Shown here piece after piece: positions 1 through 7,379 of a DNA stretch of 42,850 bases. The position numbers were made by a program, and so were the translations under genes. Source of the stretch: Armatimonadota bacterium (GTDB taxonomy: Bacteria > Bacillota > Desulfotomaculia > Desulfotomaculales > Nap2-2B). The stretch covers positions 1 to 42,850 of the forward strand of contig JAIMBK010000023.1 of assembly GCA_023511535.1 (NCBI GenBank), written 5' to 3'. The notes beneath the pieces were generated by a model, which searched no databases, was not told where the DNA came from, and worked only from the letters and a program-made list of their open reading frames with translations. Within the stretch, counting starts at the first letter, position 1, and each line of letters begins with the position of its first letter.

Positions 1-2
1 AT

Positions 3-77
3 GGGGCTGTGGCGCAGAGGGAGCGCGCTTCCTTGGCATGGAAGAGGCCGCGGGTTCGATTCCCGCCAGCTCCACCA
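3..77 (+). tRNA. tRNA-Ala (anticodon GGC)
   Basis: The cloverleaf can be folded by eye. The acceptor stem GGGGCTG (3-9) pairs with CAGCTCC (67-73) with one G-U pair. The anticodon stem CTTCC/GGAAG encloses the loop TTGGCAT with anticodon GGC at 35-37, and the T arm GCGGGTTCGATTCCCGC is standard. The CCA end (75-77) is encoded. GGC reads GCC alanine codons. An integrase remnant ends 85 bases downstream, so the 3' end of this tRNA is the likely attachment site of a former integrated element. Confidence 0.93.
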
Positions 78-106
78 GGAAAATCAAGGGTTGCGGGGTT
101 CGGGGA

Positions 107-144
107 TTACTGCAAAAGACGGTTTTACTGCAAAATTACTGCAA
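107..144 (+). repeat. three direct repeats TTACTGCAA(AA), possible integrase arm sites
   Basis: TTACTGCAAAA occurs at 107-117 and 125-135, and TTACTGCAA at 136-144, all in the same orientation between the tRNA-Ala 3' end and the stop of the integrase remnant. Short direct repeats in this position are typical of arm-type binding sites of tyrosine recombinases. The repeats are seen directly; their role is inferred. Confidence 0.5.
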
Positions 145-161
145 TGAAATTTGGCCGGGGT

Positions 162-404
162 TTATTCCCGGCCAGCTTTCCCATTGAAGAGGATTTCGTT
201 TATCTTTGCCGTCGCTTTCTTCTTCAGCTTTTCCGTTACCGTGGTGTGAATATCAGCCGTGATGTTCAGCCTGGCGTGCCGGAGAAGTTCCTGCATTGTT
301 TTCATTTCTTCGCCGGCCTCCAAAAGTAGCGTGGCGAAGGTACGGCGCAGGTTGTGAAAACTGGTCTTCGGTATGCCTGCTTTTTTAACACTTACCTTCC
401 TCAA
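162..404 (-). pseudogene. C-terminal remnant of a tyrosine recombinase (phage/ICE-type integrase)
   Basis: The 80-residue frame, opening with TTG, corresponds only to the last part of a tyrosine integrase catalytic domain. It carries FHNLRRTFATLLLEAG (the H-x-x-R box, with the second catalytic Arg) and LLRHARLN (the downstream His). At the place where the nucleophilic Tyr is expected (TxDIYTHV in relatives) it reads TADIHTTV, so the Tyr appears to be His. With no N-terminal domain or first catalytic Arg and this substitution, it should be inactive. It overlaps the end of the Rpn-like frame upstream and points toward tRNA-Ala, as expected for the left end of an integrated element that has decayed. 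Confidence 0.75.
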
Positions 405-652
405 ATCTCCTCCAAGAACCTCGCGAACTCCTCCAGGCTCTCCACCTTTACGCTCTTCTTAAGCAGGGAACGGAGCACCGCCGGGTCGTCTATGGCGGCC
501 AGTTTCTTGCCGATTCCCTTCTTAACCACCCCAAAGCGCTCGCTCAATACATCAAGGATATCGTCCCGAATGGCCTTAACCTTTCCCTTCTCGATACCCT
601 TCTCAAAACCCTCGTTAATCCAATCCTGCACAATGTCGGCTTCCTGCAGCAT
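401..652 (-). CDS. short Rpn/transposase-associated nuclease C-terminal fragment (hypothetical)
   Basis: The 83-residue product starts MLQEADIVQDWINEGFEKG, followed by a charged helical stretch with KGKVKAIRDDILDVLSERFG and a tail of short helices (AAIDDPAVLRSLL). This is the usual C-terminal tail of Rpn-family (PD-(D/E)XK, 'recombination-promoting nuclease/putative transposase') proteins, which are normally about 300 residues. The nuclease core is missing. A good ribosome site, GGGAGG, sits 9 bases before the ATG, so the piece could still be translated. It may be a relic or a separate small protein. An unlinked N-terminal piece of the same family lies at 14135-14303. Confidence 0.5.
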   Translation of the reverse strand: MLQEADIVQDWINEGFEKGIEKGKVKAIRDDILDVLSERFGVVKKGIGKKLAAIDDPAVLRSLLKKSVKVESLEEFARFLEEI

Positions 653-810
653 TTTTAATTCCTCCCGGAAAAATTTTAGCTAATATATCTTCTGGGCAAC
701 AAAGGAAAAAGGTTATTTTTAATCTCCATGTCATCCCCTTTGCATTGGTGAAGGGCCGCATGAATTGAATAAGAACAAATGTTTGCTCACCCAAAATAGT
801 GGAGAATCAT

Positions 811-832
811 AAAAACAGGAAAAGGCTTTCCT
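811..832 (-). terminator. intrinsic terminator of the DUF72 gene
   Basis: Six bases beyond the minus-strand stop at 838, the stem AGGAAA/TTTCCT with a 4-base loop is followed on the minus strand by GTTTTT. The stem is short, so strength is uncertain. Confidence 0.45.
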
Positions 833-837
833 TGCTG

Positions 838-1614
838 TTACAGGTTTTCACGCGGCGGGTAACCCTCTAATTTTAAAACCAACTCCCTGGCGTTAACAAT
901 TGCAAAACCATGAAAATCGTTGTTAAAATAAACGTAAACATCCAGACCCGAGGATAACCATTGCTTTATCTCCCGAGCCAGTTCGTTTAATTCTTCACCG
1001 GAGTACGGGGAGCTGAACATGGCTTGCGGGCCGTGCATCCGTACGTAGACAAAGTCGGCGGTGACGGATTTCACCTTGGGGTAACGAGAAGAGTCGGCAA
1101 TCACCCAGGCAGCGTTATATTCCTTTAAAAGGTCGTAAATTTGCTGACTGCACCAGCTTTGGTGGCGAAACTCAAAAGCGAAACGCAGGCTCTGACCCGG
1201 TTTTGAAGATAGAAAATCTTTTAGGCACTGATACCCTTCTCCTTGCGCCAAGAAGTTCGGAGGGAACTGAAAAAGAAGCGGGCCCAGCTTTTCCTTTAAA
1301 TTTAAAGCGTGCTCAATAAACTTTGCCCAGGCTTCCCGTACATCTCTTAATTTTTTAACGTGCGTGATCAGACGAGAAACTTTGACGGCAAAAATGAAGC
1401 CGTCCGGAGTTTCGCTGAACCATTTAAGATAAGTGGCCGGGCGCGGTAAATGGTAAAAAGAGTAATTGATTTCGGTTGTCTGAAAATGTCTGGTGTAATA
1501 TTTCAGCCTGTCTTTTGCAGGTAAGCTGTCAGGGTAGAAAACTTGCCGCCAGTGCCCGTAGGCCCAGCCTGACGTACCTATATATAATCTGGCGCGGTTG
1601 CTTTCTTTTTTCAT
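838..1614 (-). CDS. DUF72 family protein (YecE-like)
   Basis: The 258-residue protein opens with LYIGTSGWAYGHW, the hallmark of DUF72/YecE TIM-barrel proteins, and continues with the family features EINYSFYHLP, FIFAVKVSRLITHVKKL, LGPLLFQFPPNF, FAFEFRHQSW, DFVYVRMHG and VYVYFNNDFHGFAI. Length is normal for the family (about 240-290). The ATG at 1614 has GGAGG 6-8 bases upstream. The biochemical role of DUF72 proteins is not established. It is a single gene between decayed mobile DNA and an unresolved stretch, with its own terminator. Confidence 0.9.
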   Translation of the reverse strand: MKKESNRARLYIGTSGWAYGHWRQVFYPDSLPAKDRLKYYTRHFQTTEINYSFYHLPRPATYLKWFSETPDGFIFAVKVSRLITHVKKLRDVREAWAKFIEHALNLKEKLGPLLFQFPPNFLAQGEGYQCLKDFLSSKPGQSLRFAFEFRHQSWCSQQIYDLLKEYNAAWVIADSSRYPKVKSVTADFVYVRMHGPQAMFSSPYSGEELNELAREIKQWLSSGLDVYVYFNNDFHGFAIVNARELVLKLEGYPPRENL

Positions 1615-1987
1615 GGCGTTGGCCTCCCAAAATTATCTTGCTGTTAAAGGATCTGCATCTAAGCCTTATTCTACCGTAAGATTGGCCAGAAGGATCAGAT
1701 TATTTACGAGGGGAAGAATAAAACCGTATCTTCCCAACAGCTGAGAAAAAGGAAATGATTGTCCAGACGAAGTAATTTACCGCCCACAATGTCGTTAGGT
1801 GCAAAAGGCGATTCGGTGTCAACCAATTCACTCCTGGCGCTGCGGTTGGGACTGGTAGGCCATGCGGGTAGGGCTTCTGGAAACCGACGAGACGCTTGTT
1901 TGGCAGCCACGTCTTGCGCGTCGCGCGGAGTGCCGGTTGCGTCAATACCCGGCTCCTTGCCCGCGCGGTGGAGGAGGGCCTGCTACT
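1615..1987. other. intergenic stretch with no recognisable gene
   Basis: About 370 bases between the divergent DUF72 gene and the YolD-like fragment. Several frames on both strands are open for 60-100 codons because the DNA is GC-rich, but none has a recognisable motif or a convincing start. It may be decayed coding DNA, but I cannot assign it. Confidence 0.4.
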
Positions 1988-2074
1988 ATGCCTGAAAACA
2001 AGCTGTGGGAGAGCCACCGGCTGATCCTGCCGGAGATGCGGGAAAAGGCGAGTAAGCGCTGTCCGAAAGATTAA
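1988..2074 (+). pseudogene. 28-codon YolD-like N-terminal fragment
   Basis: ATG at 1988 follows GAGGAGGG at a proper distance, and the frame MPENKLWESHRLILPEMREK stops after 28 codons. The LWE-x-HR-x-ILPEMRE pattern resembles the start of YolD-like proteins, often encoded next to Y-family DNA polymerases, but here the rest is absent. The match is short and from memory, so this is tentative. Confidence 0.35.
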
Positions 2075-2117
2075 TTACCGGAATTATATATGCCCGATAG
2101 AGAGGAGGAGGCCACCA

Positions 2118-2333
2118 ATGCCGCGCAGATTTAAGGTTGTTCTAACGTGGGATAAAGAGGATAAGGTTTATGTTGCCACCGTGCCCGCTATTCCCGGCTG
2201 TTCTACCTTTGGCGATACCAAGGAGGAAGCTCTTGTCATGGCTGAGGATGCTATCAAGGTTACGTTAGAAGGACTTGCCGCCACCGGGCAGCCCATACCT
2301 GAAAGTGACGAGCCCCCATCCCGCCTGGGATAG
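2118..2333 (+). CDS. HicB-like antitoxin-domain protein
   Basis: The 71-residue protein MPRRFKVVLTWDKEDKVYVA... contains the HicB partial RNase H-like fold signature: an N-terminal strand, VATVPAIPGCSTFGDTKEEAL, then a helix AEDAIKVTLEGLAATG and a Pro-rich tail (GQPIPES). It is the short form with no C-terminal DNA-binding domain. The start is preceded by GAGGAGGAGG. HicB usually neutralises a HicA mRNA interferase encoded beside it, but no HicA-like frame is visible on either side, so it is either an orphan or acts with a distant partner. A terminator follows at 2397. Confidence 0.75.
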   Translation: MPRRFKVVLTWDKEDKVYVATVPAIPGCSTFGDTKEEALVMAEDAIKVTLEGLAATGQPIPESDEPPSRLG

Positions 2334-2396
2334 CGGTTTCAGGAATTCCGCCGGGAGTTCCTTCGAAATCGGGGGATAAAAGGCGGCTGAAGTTTA

Positions 2397-2424
2397 GCGA
2401 CCGTTTTCAGGTCGCTTTTGTTTT
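2397..2424 (+). terminator. intrinsic terminator after the HicB-like gene
   Basis: GCGACC (2397-2402) pairs perfectly with GGTCGC (2410-2415) around a 7-base loop, followed by TTTTGTTTT. It isolates the HicB-like gene from the efflux operon. Confidence 0.8.
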
Positions 2425-2495
2425 CAGGAAAGGAAAAGATCTTTTCGGCGGGTTAATTTTTAGCAAAAAGTCTTTTTAGGGAGCGGGTGAAGTGA

Positions 2496-2552
2496 TATAA
2501 TTGGTAATAATAAAACTGCATATGTGCCAATAGTTTACCTGGCGTTTGCCAG
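2496..2552 (+). promoter_or_regulatory. candidate promoter and operator palindrome of the efflux operon
   Basis: A perfect -10 box TATAAT lies at 2496-2501 with a T-rich, weak -35 region upstream. About 40 bases downstream, CTGGC-GTTT-GCCAG (2539-2552) is a perfect inverted repeat in the untranslated leader, 30 bases before the adaptor start. A TetR-family gene closes the operon, so this is a reasonable autoregulatory operator. The binding itself is inferred. Confidence 0.4.
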
Positions 2553-2582
2553 TCAGTTAATAAACGAACGGGGGAAGTGGGA

Positions 2583-3560
2583 ATGAAAAAAAGGATTGCT
2601 GCCGCGCTGCTCATTGCTGCCCTTGGTGCGGCCGCTTACTGGGGATACGTCAGGTATGCCGAAGAGAAAAAAACATCAACCCTGCAGGCCACAGGAACCA
2701 TCGAGGCGACTCAGGTGGAGTTGCGCGCAAAGCTCTCCGGTACCCTGGAGCTTTTTGACCTTACCGTCGGCGCGCCGGTTAAAAAAGGTCAGGTTGTGGG
2801 TGTGATCGTCCGCCATGATTTGATTGCCCAGAAAGAAAGGGATGCTCTGGCCGTTTTAAAGGCCAGGGCGCTGCTGGCCGACCTCACCTCCGGAGCGAGG
2901 GAGCAGGAAATCAGAGAGGCCGAAATCGGCGTGAATACAGCCCAGATTAATTGCGACAGGGCTGCTCAGGACTACGAACGGGCGTTGGCGCTGTACCAGG
3001 AGAAAGCCATTTCCGCGAGCGAGATGGAAAAGGCGGAGGCAGCCCTGAAACTGGCCCGGAACCAGCTGGAGTCGGCCAGGGTTAAGCTGAGCCTTTTGCA
3101 GGCCGGCAGCCGCCCGGAGCAGATTGAAGCGGCCCGCGCCGAGCTTGAGCGGAACGTTGCCGTTTTGAAAGCTTCGGAAGCGCTTCTGGAAGACACCAAA
3201 ATCACCTGTCCCATCGACGGAACGGTACTCACCAAAAATTTTCAAGAAGGAGAGTATGTTCAGGTCGGAGCTTCGGTGGCTACCGTGGCCGACCTGAAGG
3301 ACATGTGGATCAGGGTTTATATCCCCACCGACGACCTGCCCAGAATCCGCCTGGGGCAGCAAGTCCGTTTCACGGTAAGCGGCAGCCCCGCCGAATACAC
3401 CGGGACCATTGAAGAAATCGCCTCCCAAGGAGAGTTCACTCCCAAAACCATCCAGACCAAAAAGGAACGCGCCAATATCGTTTATGCCGTGAAAATCCGG
3501 GTAAATAACGAAGACGGGGTGCTTAAGCCGGGGATGCCCGCCGATGTTACCATTGACTAG
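2583..3560 (+). CDS. HlyD/YbhG-family periplasmic adaptor-like efflux protein
   Basis: About 325 residues. The N terminus MKKRIAAALLIAALGAAAYWG is a membrane anchor. A half-lipoyl motif follows (GTIEATQVELRAKLSGTLE ... VGAPVKKGQVVGVI), then a long Ala/Glu/Arg-rich coiled-coil hairpin (residues about 85-200), the second lipoyl half (ITCPIDGTVLTKNFQEGEYV) and a beta-barrel segment (LKDMWIRVYIPTDDLPRIR). This is the membrane fusion protein architecture of YbhG/HlyD. The ATG at 2583 is preferred over the in-frame GTG at 2577 because the purine run GGGGGAAGTGGG then serves as ribosome site. It starts an operon with two ATPases, a permease and a TetR gene. In a Gram-positive cell it probably acts as an external subunit of the ABC exporter. 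Confidence 0.88.
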   Translation: MKKRIAAALLIAALGAAAYWGYVRYAEEKKTSTLQATGTIEATQVELRAKLSGTLELFDLTVGAPVKKGQVVGVIVRHDLIAQKERDALAVLKARALLADLTSGAREQEIREAEIGVNTAQINCDRAAQDYERALALYQEKAISASEMEKAEAALKLARNQLESARVKLSLLQAGSRPEQIEAARAELERNVAVLKASEALLEDTKITCPIDGTVLTKNFQEGEYVQVGASVATVADLKDMWIRVYIPTDDLPRIRLGQQVRFTVSGSPAEYTGTIEEIASQGEFTPKTIQTKKERANIVYAVKIRVNNEDGVLKPGMPADVTID

Positions 3561-3571
3561 AAGGTGACAAG

Positions 3572-4480
3572 ATGATCGAAACGGAAAACCTGACCCGAAC
3601 ATTCGGTTCGCTGACGGCGGTGAACAGGGTAAACCTGCGGGTTGAAAAGCGAGAAATCTTCGGTGTCGCGGGTCCGGACGGCGCCGGTAAAACTACCCTT
3701 CTCCGGATGTTCTGCGGAATCATTGTTCCCACCAGCGGAAGAGTCATTTTCTCCGGGGGTTCAGGCGGCAATGGTACGCAGGCCCGCCCGGCGTTGGGCT
3801 ATATGCCCCAGAGGTTCAGCCTGTACGGCGATCTGACGGTGCTGGAAAACGTGAACTTCTACGGCGCGCTCTACGGCCTCAACAGAAAGGCGACCAGGCA
3901 AAAAGCCGATGAGTTTCTTCGGATGACCGGCCTGATCGACTTTAAACACCGCTTTACCGACAACCTTTCCGGGGGAATGAAGCAAAAACTGGCCCTGGTC
4001 TGTGCCCTGCTGGCCGGACCGGAAATGCTGATCCTCGACGAGCCCACCTACGGGGTGGACCCGGAGTACCGGAAGGAGTTCTGGAAGCTCCTTTACCGGT
4101 TAAACAGGGAAGGTGTAACGATAATAGTTTCCACTCCCTACATGGACGAGGCAGAGCTCTGCCAGAGAGTCGCTTTTATGGACCGGGGCGTCATTGTAGC
4201 GGTGGACACCCCAGACAATCTTAAAAAGAAGTGCCCGTACAGAATCCTGGAGGTAAAGGCGGAGGCGAAGGATCTCGACTTTCTCGGCGCTCTTCCCGAC
4301 GTGATCGAAGCCTGGTTTTACGGCGACAGATATCACCTGGCGGTCCGGGAAGTCAAACCGGCAAAGGAAGCGGTTACCGCCCTGCTTGCAAAGAAAGGGA
4401 TAAACCTCCTGAAGCTGGATGAGATCCCGCCCTCCATGGAGGACGTTTTTGTTTCCCTGGCCGGAAAAGAGGTGGTTTAA
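3572..4480 (+). CDS. ABC transporter ATP-binding protein, corresponds to YbhF N-terminal half
   Basis: A 302-residue nucleotide-binding domain with Walker A GPDGAGKTT, Q-loop MPQRFSLYGDLT, signature NLSGGMKQKLALVCALL and Walker B MLILDEPTYGVDP. At the switch (H-loop) position, where Walker B is followed by TTH in most ABC proteins, it reads STPYMDEAE, so the His is replaced by Pro. This suggests a degenerate ATP site, which is common in asymmetric pairs. E. coli YbhF is one polypeptide with two such domains; here the halves are separate genes joined head to tail. The start lies 11 bases after the adaptor stop with AAGGTGA upstream. Confidence 0.9.
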   Translation: MIETENLTRTFGSLTAVNRVNLRVEKREIFGVAGPDGAGKTTLLRMFCGIIVPTSGRVIFSGGSGGNGTQARPALGYMPQRFSLYGDLTVLENVNFYGALYGLNRKATRQKADEFLRMTGLIDFKHRFTDNLSGGMKQKLALVCALLAGPEMLILDEPTYGVDPEYRKEFWKLLYRLNREGVTIIVSTPYMDEAELCQRVAFMDRGVIVAVDTPDNLKKKCPYRILEVKAEAKDLDFLGALPDVIEAWFYGDRYHLAVREVKPAKEAVTALLAKKGINLLKLDEIPPSMEDVFVSLAGKEVV

Positions 4481-5398
4481 GTGGAGCATGCGGTCAGCAC
4501 CCGGGAACTGACCAGAGTCTTCGGTTCCTTTACCGCCGTCGACAGGTTATCTATCGACATTAGACAGGGAGAAATTTACGGTTTCCTGGGGCCCAACGGC
4601 TCCGGCAAGTCCACCACCATCCGGATGCTGTGCGGCATCCTGAAGCCTACGGCGGGCTCGGGAACCGTTTTGGGGTTCGACCTGGTTCGGGAAGCCGAAA
4701 AGATCAAGCGTAAAATCGGCTACATGTCCCAAAAGTTCAGCCTCTATGAAGACCTGACGGTATACGAAAACCTGGACTTTTACGCCGGGCTTTACGGCAT
4801 CCCCCACCGCGAGCGAAAGAAGAGAATCGGGGAAATGATCGACCTGGCCTTTTTGAACGGCCGGGAAAGGACCCTGACAGCTCACTTGAGCGGCGGTTTC
4901 AAGCAGCGGCTGGCCCTGGGGTGCGCCATCATCTCCCGGCCCGCAATCCTTTTTCTGGATGAACCCACCAGCGGCATCAGCCCCACCAGCAGGCGCAACT
5001 TTTTTAGAATCATCCAAAGGCTGGCCAACGAAGGGACCACGGTGATGGTTACCACTCACTTTATGGACGAGGCGGAGCGGTGCCACCGCATTGCTTTTCT
5101 TTCGGAAGGAAGGCTCATCGCTGACGACACGCCGGACAACCTGAAAAACAGCGTGATTGAGGGCTGCCTGGTGGAGCTGGACATTCCCGGCGCCCTGGAA
5201 CGTGTCGAAGAAATCGCCGGGCTGCCGTACGTTAAGGAGTGCTCCATCCACGGGCGGCTTTTGCACGTTTTGCTGGCAGCGGAAAGTCAAGTGGAAGAAC
5301 TGAGCCGGCAAACCGGGGGCAGGGCAAAAGTCATCAGGCCGTCTTTAGAAGATGTTTTCGTCTTTCTGACCAGAAAGGAAAAAAGGAGGGGGTCTTAA
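4481..5398 (+). CDS. ABC transporter ATP-binding protein, corresponds to YbhF C-terminal half
   Basis: The 305-residue ATPase starts with GTG immediately after the preceding stop; the GAGGTGG at the end of that gene is its ribosome site. Motifs are complete: Walker A GPNGSGKSTT, Q-loop MSQKFSLYEDLTVYENLDF, signature HLSGGFKQRLALGC, Walker B ILFLDEPTSGISP, and an intact switch His in VTTHFMDEAERC. It probably forms a heterodimer with the upstream ATPase, with this gene supplying a consensus catalytic half. The C-terminal region PSLEDVFVFLTRKE is typical of drug-exporting ABC-2 ATPases. Confidence 0.9.
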   Translation: MEHAVSTRELTRVFGSFTAVDRLSIDIRQGEIYGFLGPNGSGKSTTIRMLCGILKPTAGSGTVLGFDLVREAEKIKRKIGYMSQKFSLYEDLTVYENLDFYAGLYGIPHRERKKRIGEMIDLAFLNGRERTLTAHLSGGFKQRLALGCAIISRPAILFLDEPTSGISPTSRRNFFRIIQRLANEGTTVMVTTHFMDEAERCHRIAFLSEGRLIADDTPDNLKNSVIEGCLVELDIPGALERVEEIAGLPYVKECSIHGRLLHVLLAAESQVEELSRQTGGRAKVIRPSLEDVFVFLTRKEKRRGS

Positions 5399-5402
5399 AG
5401 AG

Positions 5403-6512
5403 ATGGGCAGGGTTTTGGCCATTCTGAAGAAAGAAATTCTCCAGATGAAAAGGGACCGCCTGACTCTGGCGATGGTCTTCATGCTTCCTCTGGTTCAGTT
5501 GCTTCTTTTCGGTTATGCCATTCAGACCGAGGTGAAGCATATCCCCACCGCCGTTTTCGACCAGTCCCTCTCTTTCGAAAGCAGGGATCTTCTGGAGGCC
5601 TTCAGCGCTTCCGGGTACTTCGACATTGTCTATGCGGCAAGGGGTTACGATGATCTTACAAAAATGATCGACAGCGGCAAGGTCAAGGCGGGCATAGTTT
5701 TCCCGCCGGATTTTGCGGAAAAGCTGAAGAGGGGTGAAACGGCGCCGGTGCAGGTGCTCGTGGATGCAAGCGACAGCATGGTGTCGAACTCGGCCATCGC
5801 CACGGCCAATTCCATCGGGCTGCTGAAATCGCAAAAAATCATTATGCAGAAGACCCGGGTGCAGAACGCGCCTTACGATATAAGGGTAAGACCCTGGTAC
5901 AACCCCGACGGGATCACTGCCTACTATATGGTGCCGGCCATCCTGGGAATTATTGTGACCATGACCATGGTGATTATGACTTCTATGGCCATCGTCCGCG
6001 AGCGGGAGCGGGGCACCCTGGAGCAGCTGCTGGTCACGCCCGTCCGCCCCTCTGAGCTGATGATCGGGAAGATTATTCCCTATATCGCCCTGGGTTACAT
6101 TGAGATCACCGTGGCCCTGCTGGTGGGCGTTATGATCTTCCAGGTTCCCATCAAGGGGAGCCTGCTGGAACTGTACCTGCTGACGCTGTTTTTCATTACT
6201 GCCTCTTTGGGTTTGGGCATTCTGATCTCAAATGTCGCCAGAACCCAAATGCAGGCTATGCAAATGTCGTTTTTCATCATGCTGCCCAGCATCCTTTTGT
6301 CCGGTTTCATGTTTCCCAGGGAAGCCATGCCGAAAATAATTTACTACCTCGGCGACCTGATTCCCGTGACCTTTTACCTGACGATTATCCGGGGAATCAT
6401 GTTAAAGGGGATCGGCTTTGCCTGCATGATCCCCCAGGTTACGGCCCTGCTGCTCTTTTCGGTGGTGTTAATAACCATCAGTATCCTTAAATTTAAAAAG
6501 ACAATCGCTTAA
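5403..6512 (+). CDS. ABC-2 type permease (YbhS/YbhR-like)
   Basis: The 369-residue membrane protein has the ABC-2 exporter layout: an N-terminal helix (LTLAMVFMLPLVQLLLFGYAI), an extracytoplasmic domain of about 150 residues, then five C-terminal helices. These contain the family motif RERERGTLEQLLVTPVRPSELMIGK and a late segment SFFIMLPSILLSGFMFPREAMP. It is four bases after the second ATPase. E. coli has two paralogous permeases (ybhS, ybhR) in this operon; only one is found here, so a homodimer is likely. The predicted role is export of a hydrophobic drug or metabolite. Confidence 0.9.
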   Translation: MGRVLAILKKEILQMKRDRLTLAMVFMLPLVQLLLFGYAIQTEVKHIPTAVFDQSLSFESRDLLEAFSASGYFDIVYAARGYDDLTKMIDSGKVKAGIVFPPDFAEKLKRGETAPVQVLVDASDSMVSNSAIATANSIGLLKSQKIIMQKTRVQNAPYDIRVRPWYNPDGITAYYMVPAILGIIVTMTMVIMTSMAIVRERERGTLEQLLVTPVRPSELMIGKIIPYIALGYIEITVALLVGVMIFQVPIKGSLLELYLLTLFFITASLGLGILISNVARTQMQAMQMSFFIMLPSILLSGFMFPREAMPKIIYYLGDLIPVTFYLTIIRGIMLKGIGFACMIPQVTALLLFSVVLITISILKFKKTIA

Positions 6513-6524
6513 GGGGTGGGGGGA

Positions 6525-7088
6525 ATGGACTACAGACGAAGAATAGCCGATGCTCTAAAGGAATTGGCCTCCATCCGGGGTTTCTACGGAGTCACCGTGG
6601 ACGAACTGGCGGCCCGCGCCGGAATCAGCAAGCGGACGATTTACCGTTACTTCAACAGCAAGGAAGAAATAATCGCCCTGGTGGTCGAAGACCTTCTGCT
6701 TTCTTTAGAGGAAAAAGTACAGGAGGCGCTGGAATCTTCAAACAACCCGGTGGAAAAAATAACCAACGTTATAAAATTGATTCCCAAAAGCAGCAATCTT
6801 TTGAGCCCGCTGGTGTTGCACGACCTGCAAAAACACTACCCCCATCTCTGGGAAAAAGTCGAGCAGTTCCGCGCCGGAAAAATTCAGCAAACCTTTGAAA
6901 ACCTGCTCGCCAACGACGAGCAGGGGTTTTTCCGGAAGGTGAATCCCCGGGTTTTCACCACCGCCCTGATATCCAGTGTAAGGGCAGTGGTAAACCCGGC
7001 TTTCATCATGGAAAACAACCTGTCTCCGGAAGAAACAGTCGAGTCGCTTTTTTCCATTTTTTTATACGGGGTGGTGGCTACCAGGTGA
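6525..7088 (+). CDS. TetR/AcrR-family transcriptional regulator
   Basis: About 187 residues. The N-terminal helix-turn-helix is clear: RIADALKELASIRGFYGVTV, then DELAARAGISKRTIYRYFNSKEEI, the diagnostic TetR recognition helix. The rest is an all-helical ligand-binding domain without recognisable specificity. The ATG at 6525, after AAGGGGTGGGGGG, is favoured over the GTG at 6516. It is the last gene of the efflux operon, 12 bases after the permease, so it probably controls its own operon, as CecR (YbiH) controls ybhGFSR in E. coli. The palindrome at 2539-2552 is a candidate operator. Confidence 0.9.
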   Translation: MDYRRRIADALKELASIRGFYGVTVDELAARAGISKRTIYRYFNSKEEIIALVVEDLLLSLEEKVQEALESSNNPVEKITNVIKLIPKSSNLLSPLVLHDLQKHYPHLWEKVEQFRAGKIQQTFENLLANDEQGFFRKVNPRVFTTALISSVRAVVNPAFIMENNLSPEETVESLFSIFLYGVVATR

Positions 7089-7256
7089 GTTTTTACAATC
7101 TGGAGCTGATCTCGGCGGAACACTGGCATTCCTTGTTCGATTCGGAAGAAACGGCACACCGCCTGCCTCCGCCTGGAGCGCAGCTTAACCCCCTGGTCCA
7201 TTTTCGACGTTGGGATGTTTGCCATGAGCGTTACCTGGTGAGAAGTTTCTTCATTC

Positions 7257-7285
7257 TTGTTTTCCAAAATATTTTGTGGTACAAT
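7257..7285 (+). promoter_or_regulatory. promoter of leuS
   Basis: TTGTTT (7257-7262) and TACAAT (7280-7285) are separated by 17 bases. The leader to the GTG start is about 90 bases and lacks the T-box consensus AGGGTGG found before many Firmicute leuS genes. The rest of the 7089-7379 gap shows no gene. Confidence 0.6.
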
Positions 7286-7379
7286 GCGACAGGGATTGCG
7301 CAGATAGCGTGAGAATACAAAATAATGGCACAGTCCGTTCTTTTATCTGAAAGCGTGTATAAATCGGGAGGAGAACCTG

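Noticed and set aside
9-329. 106-codon frame starting inside tRNA-Ala
   Set aside because: It begins within the tRNA and is antisense to the integrase remnant.
2856-3602. 248-codon minus-strand frame opposite the HlyD-like gene
   Set aside because: Antisense shadow of a well-supported coding frame; no ribosome site or motif.
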